Origin: Sulfitobacter sp.
GTDB lineage: Bacteria > Pseudomonadota > Alphaproteobacteria > Rhodobacterales > Rhodobacteraceae
Assembly: GCA_024637305.1 (NCBI GenBank)
Contig: JAGXFI010000169.1
Coordinates: 1 to 38,062, forward strand
Direction: 5' to 3'
Length of the DNA stretch: 38,062 bases
Shown here piece after piece: positions 32,951 to 38,062 of this stretch. Each line of letters begins with the position of its first letter. Within the stretch, counting starts at the first letter, position 1. Below the pieces are notes generated by a model, which had not been told where the DNA came from, searched no databases, and worked only from the letters and a program-made list of their open reading frames with translations. The translations under genes and the position numbers were made by a program.

Positions 32951-33007
32951 GAAGGGCACTTTGATTAATCGAGGTTAACAAAGCCTTACGAAAGACACCG
33001 GAAACGT

Positions 33008-33035
33008 AAAAGACCCGGGCAGTCCCGGGTCTTTT
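33008..33035. terminator. Strong bidirectional Rho-independent terminator
   Basis: AAAAGACCCGGG and CCCGGGTCTTTT form a perfect 12-base-pair stem with a CAGT loop, with T residues in the stem ends on both strands. It lies just after the PLDc_N gene stop on the minus strand. Confidence 0.9.
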
Positions 33036-33041
33036 CGCTGT

Positions 33042-33227
33042 TCAAACGTGGGCTTTCGATCCGCGCGGCCCGGCGATGAGCCAGACAATGAAGCCGATCA
33101 CGGGGAAGATCAGGATCCCCAGCGTCCAGAGCACTTTGCTCCCCGTTGACGTGCTTGAGGTGAAGACCTGATAGATCGCATAAATATCTGCGATCAGGAT
33201 GATGAGGCCGAGTAACCCATATTCCAT
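33042..33227 (-). CDS. Small PLDc_N-type membrane protein
   Basis: This 61-aa protein is almost entirely two transmembrane helices (LLGLIILIADIYAIYQV and VLWTLGILIFPVIGFIVWLIAG) with a basic tail (GPRGSKAHV). This matches the phospholipase D N-terminal membrane-anchor family (PLDc_N), which also exists as stand-alone mini-proteins of unknown role. AAGGAA lies eight bases before the ATG at 33227. The region just upstream (CTTCAATCA ... TGATTGGAAG) can form a hairpin touching that ribosome site. A strong terminator follows, so it is likely monocistronic. Confidence 0.85.
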   Translation of the reverse strand: MEYGLLGLIILIADIYAIYQVFTSSTSTGSKVLWTLGILIFPVIGFIVWLIAGPRGSKAHV

Positions 33228-33341
33228 AACGTTTTTCCTTCAATCAGTTGTGATTGGAAGAAAAACGCCAAAGTGGCGGGAATGTTCCCGGACGGATTCC
33301 CGAGGGTCGAAAGTAGCTGTTTTTGCAGGCCGCGTCCCTTA

Positions 33342-35546
<2,205 letters not shown>

Positions 35547-35631
35547 GATCGGTGATCCTTTGGGGGCTTCCCATAGGTGTCATGTTTTGCGCCATGTTCA
35601 AGTAGGCTGCGGCCAGTTTCCAGACCTTAGC

Positions 35632-35916
35632 CTACTTCATCAGACGCTTGCGGTTTGCGCTGACTTTGCGGGCGAGTGGGCGGATCACGGCGCTCATGAC
35701 CATATCGGGGCTTTTTCCCGCCATCAGCGCCTCATTGCCCGCAGCGATCGCTTTTAGCATAGCGGGACCCTTTTCGGTCAGCATGACGTAGTTTTCATCC
35801 GCTTGCGCGGGGATGGCCCCGCTCATTCCCATCAGGCGCAAGGCCATGACGGTTTGTGTGTCAAACATCAGGCGGGCAGCCTGCGTTTGCAACGTGAAGT
35901 AGGCGAATGGATTCAT
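35632..35916 (-). CDS. Small unknown protein (phasin-like/'antifreeze protein'-labelled type)
   Basis: This 94-aa protein begins MNPFAYFTLQTQAARLMFDTQTVMALRLMGMSG. It has a helix-rich, methionine-rich first half and a basic tail (RPLARKVSANRKRLMK). I recall similar Rhodobacteraceae proteins being labelled antifreeze protein, which I regard as a database label rather than a function. The pattern looks more like a small amphipathic, phasin-like helical protein. GGAG lies about 11 bases before the ATG at 35916. It is upstream of uvrB on the same strand with an 85-base gap, and divergent from the NDUFS4-like gene. Confidence 0.7.
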   Translation of the reverse strand: MNPFAYFTLQTQAARLMFDTQTVMALRLMGMSGAIPAQADENYVMLTEKGPAMLKAIAAGNEALMAGKSPDMVMSAVIRPLARKVSANRKRLMK

Positions 35917-36075
35917 GAAAGAAGCTCCGAGGCGATAACGGCCAGACTAATCAGGTAGCGCGCAAATATGAAAGAACAATGCCCCCTCGGGCTGAGCCAT
36001 CCCCCGATGTCGCGTGTCTTGCACGGAACCGGCGGGCATGGCATATCTGGCGCAGTCCCAGCGAGAGGCCAATCC

Positions 36076-36387
36076 ATGCGCGCACGAATCTATCAACCGT
36101 CCAGAACTGCAATGTCGTCGGGAACGGCGAAAACGCGGTTATGGCTGTTGGAATTCGTCCCGGCCGAAGCGCGCAGCATTGATCCGCTGATGGGGTGGAC
36201 ATCGTCCGGTGACATGCAATCTCAGGTCCGTTTGCAATTCGAGACCAAGGAAGCTGCAATTGAATATGCGCGTGAGAATGCTATTGACGCGCAGGTTCAG
36301 GATCCCAACAAGCGCAAGCTGAACGTCCGCGTCGGCGGCTACGGCGAGAACTTCGCTACACGCCGCCGTGGTGCCTGGACGCACTGA
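36076..36387 (+). CDS. ETC complex I subunit, NDUFS4-like (18 kDa accessory)
   Basis: This 103-aa protein begins [25 protein letters not shown] and contains [20 protein letters not shown] and [16 protein letters not shown]. This matches the NDUFS4 (ETC_C1_NDUFA4/NDUFS4) family, the accessory complex I subunit that alphaproteobacteria share with mitochondria. It should sit at the peripheral arm of NADH:quinone oxidoreductase and support its assembly or stability. Start 36076 has GAGAGG upstream; the ORF track's 35968 extension ([10 protein letters not shown]) lacks family similarity. It stands alone, away from the main nuo operon, as is usual for this gene. Confidence 0.92.
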   Translation: MRARIYQPSRTAMSSGTAKTRLWLLEFVPAEARSIDPLMGWTSSGDMQSQVRLQFETKEAAIEYARENAIDAQVQDPNKRKLNVRVGGYGENFATRRRGAWTH

Positions 36388-36538
36388 CTCCCTGCAAAGC
36401 CGGACTTATCGGATCTTAGGTCATCACGCGCATATGGCGATGTCGCATTCGTCGATATTTTTCGCCAAGGAGCATGGTAAGCCAACCAGAGTCTGAAAGG
36501 ATCTTGTGGAGCAGTCCGCTTCTGGAGATTGTAGTGCG

Positions 36539-37879
36539 ATGAAGTTCGAAGCTATTGCCGATTTCACACTGGGACGGCCTGATATTCCCGACAGCGCCCT
36601 GCGCATGGCCGCCACCCTTTTGATTGACACGCTCGGGGTGGCTGCGGGTGCCTCTGGAATGGCGGCGGGGCGGATTGCGGGGGATCACGCGGTTCGCTTT
36701 CACGCGGCGGGGCTGCCTGCGGATGCGGCGACGCTCATGTTTGACGGGCGCAAGGCGTCGATTGCAGGCGCGGCCTTTGCCGCCGCTACCCAGATAGACA
36801 ATCTGGACGCGCATGACGGCTACAACCCGACAAAGGGACATATCGGCTGCGCGGTCGTGCCGGCGCTATGTGCCTTTGCGGAAAACCGGCCCGAGCTCAC
36901 CGGACGGGACGCGTTGGCGGCACTGGTCATCGCCTACGAAGTTTCGGCGCGGGCGGGCATCGCGCTGCATGGCACCGTCAGCGACTATCACACTTCGGGT
37001 GCATGGAACGCGCTGGGGGTCGCAGCACTCGGCGCGCGCCTGCGCGATCTTTCGCGTCTGTCGCTGCGTCACGCCATGGGGATCGCCGAATACCACGGCC
37101 CGCGCAGCCAGATGATGCGCGAGATCGCCAGTCCGACGATGCTGCATGACGGTTCAGGCATGGGCGCGCTCGTGGGCGTGATGGCGGTATTGCTGGCTCA
37201 GGACGGCTTTGACGGAGCGCCCGCAATTACCGTCGAGGGGCCGGAGGCAGCGCCATATTGGCAGGATCTGGGGCAAAACTGGACGATTACGCAGAACTAT
37301 ATCAAGCCCTATCCGATCTGCCGCTGGGCGCATGCTGCACTCGACGCACTTGGCCTCGTGATGGACACCCACAATTTGACCGACGCCGACATAACCAGGA
37401 TCGAGGTCAACGCGTTTGCCCAGGCTGCGGCGCTTTATGCCGGACTGCCATCTACCACGTCGCAAGCACAATACTCGCTACCCTTTGCCCTCGCCGTGCG
37501 CCTTGTTCATGGCCGCATCGGACCGGAGCATATTACGGGGGATGGCCTGACCGACCATCGCGTCGTCTCCGCGCTGAACAGAATAGAGGTGCATGAAAAC
37601 GACCGCCATTCGACACGATTCCCCATCGGGCGCTGGTCGGACGTGCGGGTTCATACCACCGATGGGCGCGTGCTTGCGTCCGGCGATGTTCATGCGCGTG
37701 GCGGTCCCGAAGCGCCGATCTCCTCAGACGAGATCGAATCCAAATTCCACATTATGGCGGCGGCACTTTCTGCGGAACGCCGTGCGGCGCTCTGGTCGAT
37801 GCAAGGCCGATTGCTGGAATCCGAAGCCGTGTTTTCAGAGCTGTTGGCGCTGACCCATCCAAAAGTCGGCGACGCCTGA
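36539..37879 (+). CDS. MmgE/PrpD family protein
   Basis: This 446-aa protein belongs to the MmgE/PrpD fold. It has the N-terminal helical domain with QIDNLDAHDGYNPTKGHIGCAVVPA, the segment DYHTSGAWNALGVAALGARL, and IKPYPICRWAHAALDA near residue 260. Known relatives are 2-methylcitrate dehydratase, cis-aconitate decarboxylase and iminodisuccinate epimerase, so a small-acid dehydratase or isomerase is likely but the substrate is unknown. There is no prp operon around it. The ATG at 36539 has GGAG upstream; a GTG at 36506 with AAGGA is an alternative that would add 11 residues. It ends 145 bases before the tRNA gene. Confidence 0.9.
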   Translation: MKFEAIADFTLGRPDIPDSALRMAATLLIDTLGVAAGASGMAAGRIAGDHAVRFHAAGLPADAATLMFDGRKASIAGAAFAAATQIDNLDAHDGYNPTKGHIGCAVVPALCAFAENRPELTGRDALAALVIAYEVSARAGIALHGTVSDYHTSGAWNALGVAALGARLRDLSRLSLRHAMGIAEYHGPRSQMMREIASPTMLHDGSGMGALVGVMAVLLAQDGFDGAPAITVEGPEAAPYWQDLGQNWTITQNYIKPYPICRWAHAALDALGLVMDTHNLTDADITRIEVNAFAQAAALYAGLPSTTSQAQYSLPFALAVRLVHGRIGPEHITGDGLTDHRVVSALNRIEVHENDRHSTRFPIGRWSDVRVHTTDGRVLASGDVHARGGPEAPISSDEIESKFHIMAAALSAERRAALWSMQGRLLESEAVFSELLALTHPKVGDA

Positions 37880-38024
37880 ACGTATCACACGCCGATCAAT
37901 GCCGAGCGTTTGGTTGTCATGGACGGTGTCCGGCAAAATTCCTGCCGGTACAGTCATGCAGCGATTGAGTCCCGTCGCGTTTGCGATTAGAGAACTTTCG
38001 CAGGCTGCTTGGCAGCCCATCAGC

Positions 38025-38062
38025 GGTCCCGTAGCTCAACTGGATAGAGCACCTGACTTCTA
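38025..38062 (+). tRNA. tRNA-Arg(TCT), 5' part, cut by the window end
   Basis: The 5' acceptor strand GGTCCCG is followed by TA, a D-arm (GCTC AACTGGATA GAGC), and a 5' anticodon stem CCTGA with loop start CTTCTA. The anticodon at 38059-38061 is TCT, decoding AGA as arginine. The TpsiC arm and 3' acceptor lie outside the window. tRNA genes are frequent integration sites, but no element is visible here. Confidence 0.92.

Noticed and set aside
35583-35599. Possible SOS box (GTTC-N7-GTTC type) upstream of uvrB
   Set aside because: On the minus strand GAAC is followed by AAAC only after eight bases, so spacing and sequence both deviate from the alphaproteobacterial LexA site.
38025-38062. Possible integrated element at the tRNA-Arg gene
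   Set aside because: tRNA-Arg genes are common attachment sites, but no integrase or repeat of the tRNA end is visible on this side and the gene is cut by the window end.

Overview
The window looks like a chromosomal segment of a marine Roseobacter-type alphaproteobacterium (Rhodobacteraceae). This rests on high GC content, a class I lysyl-tRNA synthetase, an NDUFS4-like complex I accessory subunit, a CtrA-type box, and protein sequences that read like that group. No phage, transposase, CRISPR array or rRNA is visible. The identification comes from reading the sequence, not from a database search.

Layout: (1) 1-117 is the 3' end of gcvP. (2) 280-4152 is the conserved tesA / ybbA-ybbP divergent module. 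(3) 4195-4401 is a cold-shock gene whose twin lies at 23775-23981. (4) 4854-16270 is the metabolic core, a reductive pyrimidine degradation region. PreT/PreA would reduce uracil or thymine, a dihydropyrimidinase opens the ring, and a beta-ureidopropionase releases the beta-amino acid. A RutR/PydR-type TetR regulator sits among these genes. An ABC importer (ATPase, two permeases, THI5/NMT1-like binding protein) and two uncharacterised small proteins share the operon. Two near-identical 16-bp dyads resembling the RutR box lie just before preT and before the ureidopropionase gene, so one regulator probably ties both transcription units together. (5) 16283-21366 holds housekeeping genes: PBP4-type carboxypeptidase, EamA transporter, NadD, and a universal-stress-protein plus alanine/glycine symporter pair. 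(6) 21674-27578 holds EttA, the second cold-shock gene, an L,D-transpeptidase, a YeeE/YedE sulfur-permease pair, a fatty acid desaturase and a TerB-like protein. (7) 27698-32950 holds lysK, a DUF4864 protein, a large parallel beta-helix protein and a small outer-membrane barrel. (8) 33042-37879 holds a PLDc_N mini-membrane protein, uvrB, an unknown 94-aa protein, an NDUFS4-like subunit and an MmgE/PrpD protein. The window ends inside a tRNA-Arg(TCT).

The most informative non-coding signals are: the paired RutR-like operators; the YeeE/YedE promoter, where an ATTC-N8-GAAT dyad covers a perfect TATAAT and an FNR-like box lies upstream; a full TTAA-N7-TTAA CtrA-type box in front of an unknown 135-aa protein; a 23-bp imperfect inverted repeat interrupting the transporter operon; and two cold-shock leaders that each contain a complement of their own Shine-Dalgarno sequence.
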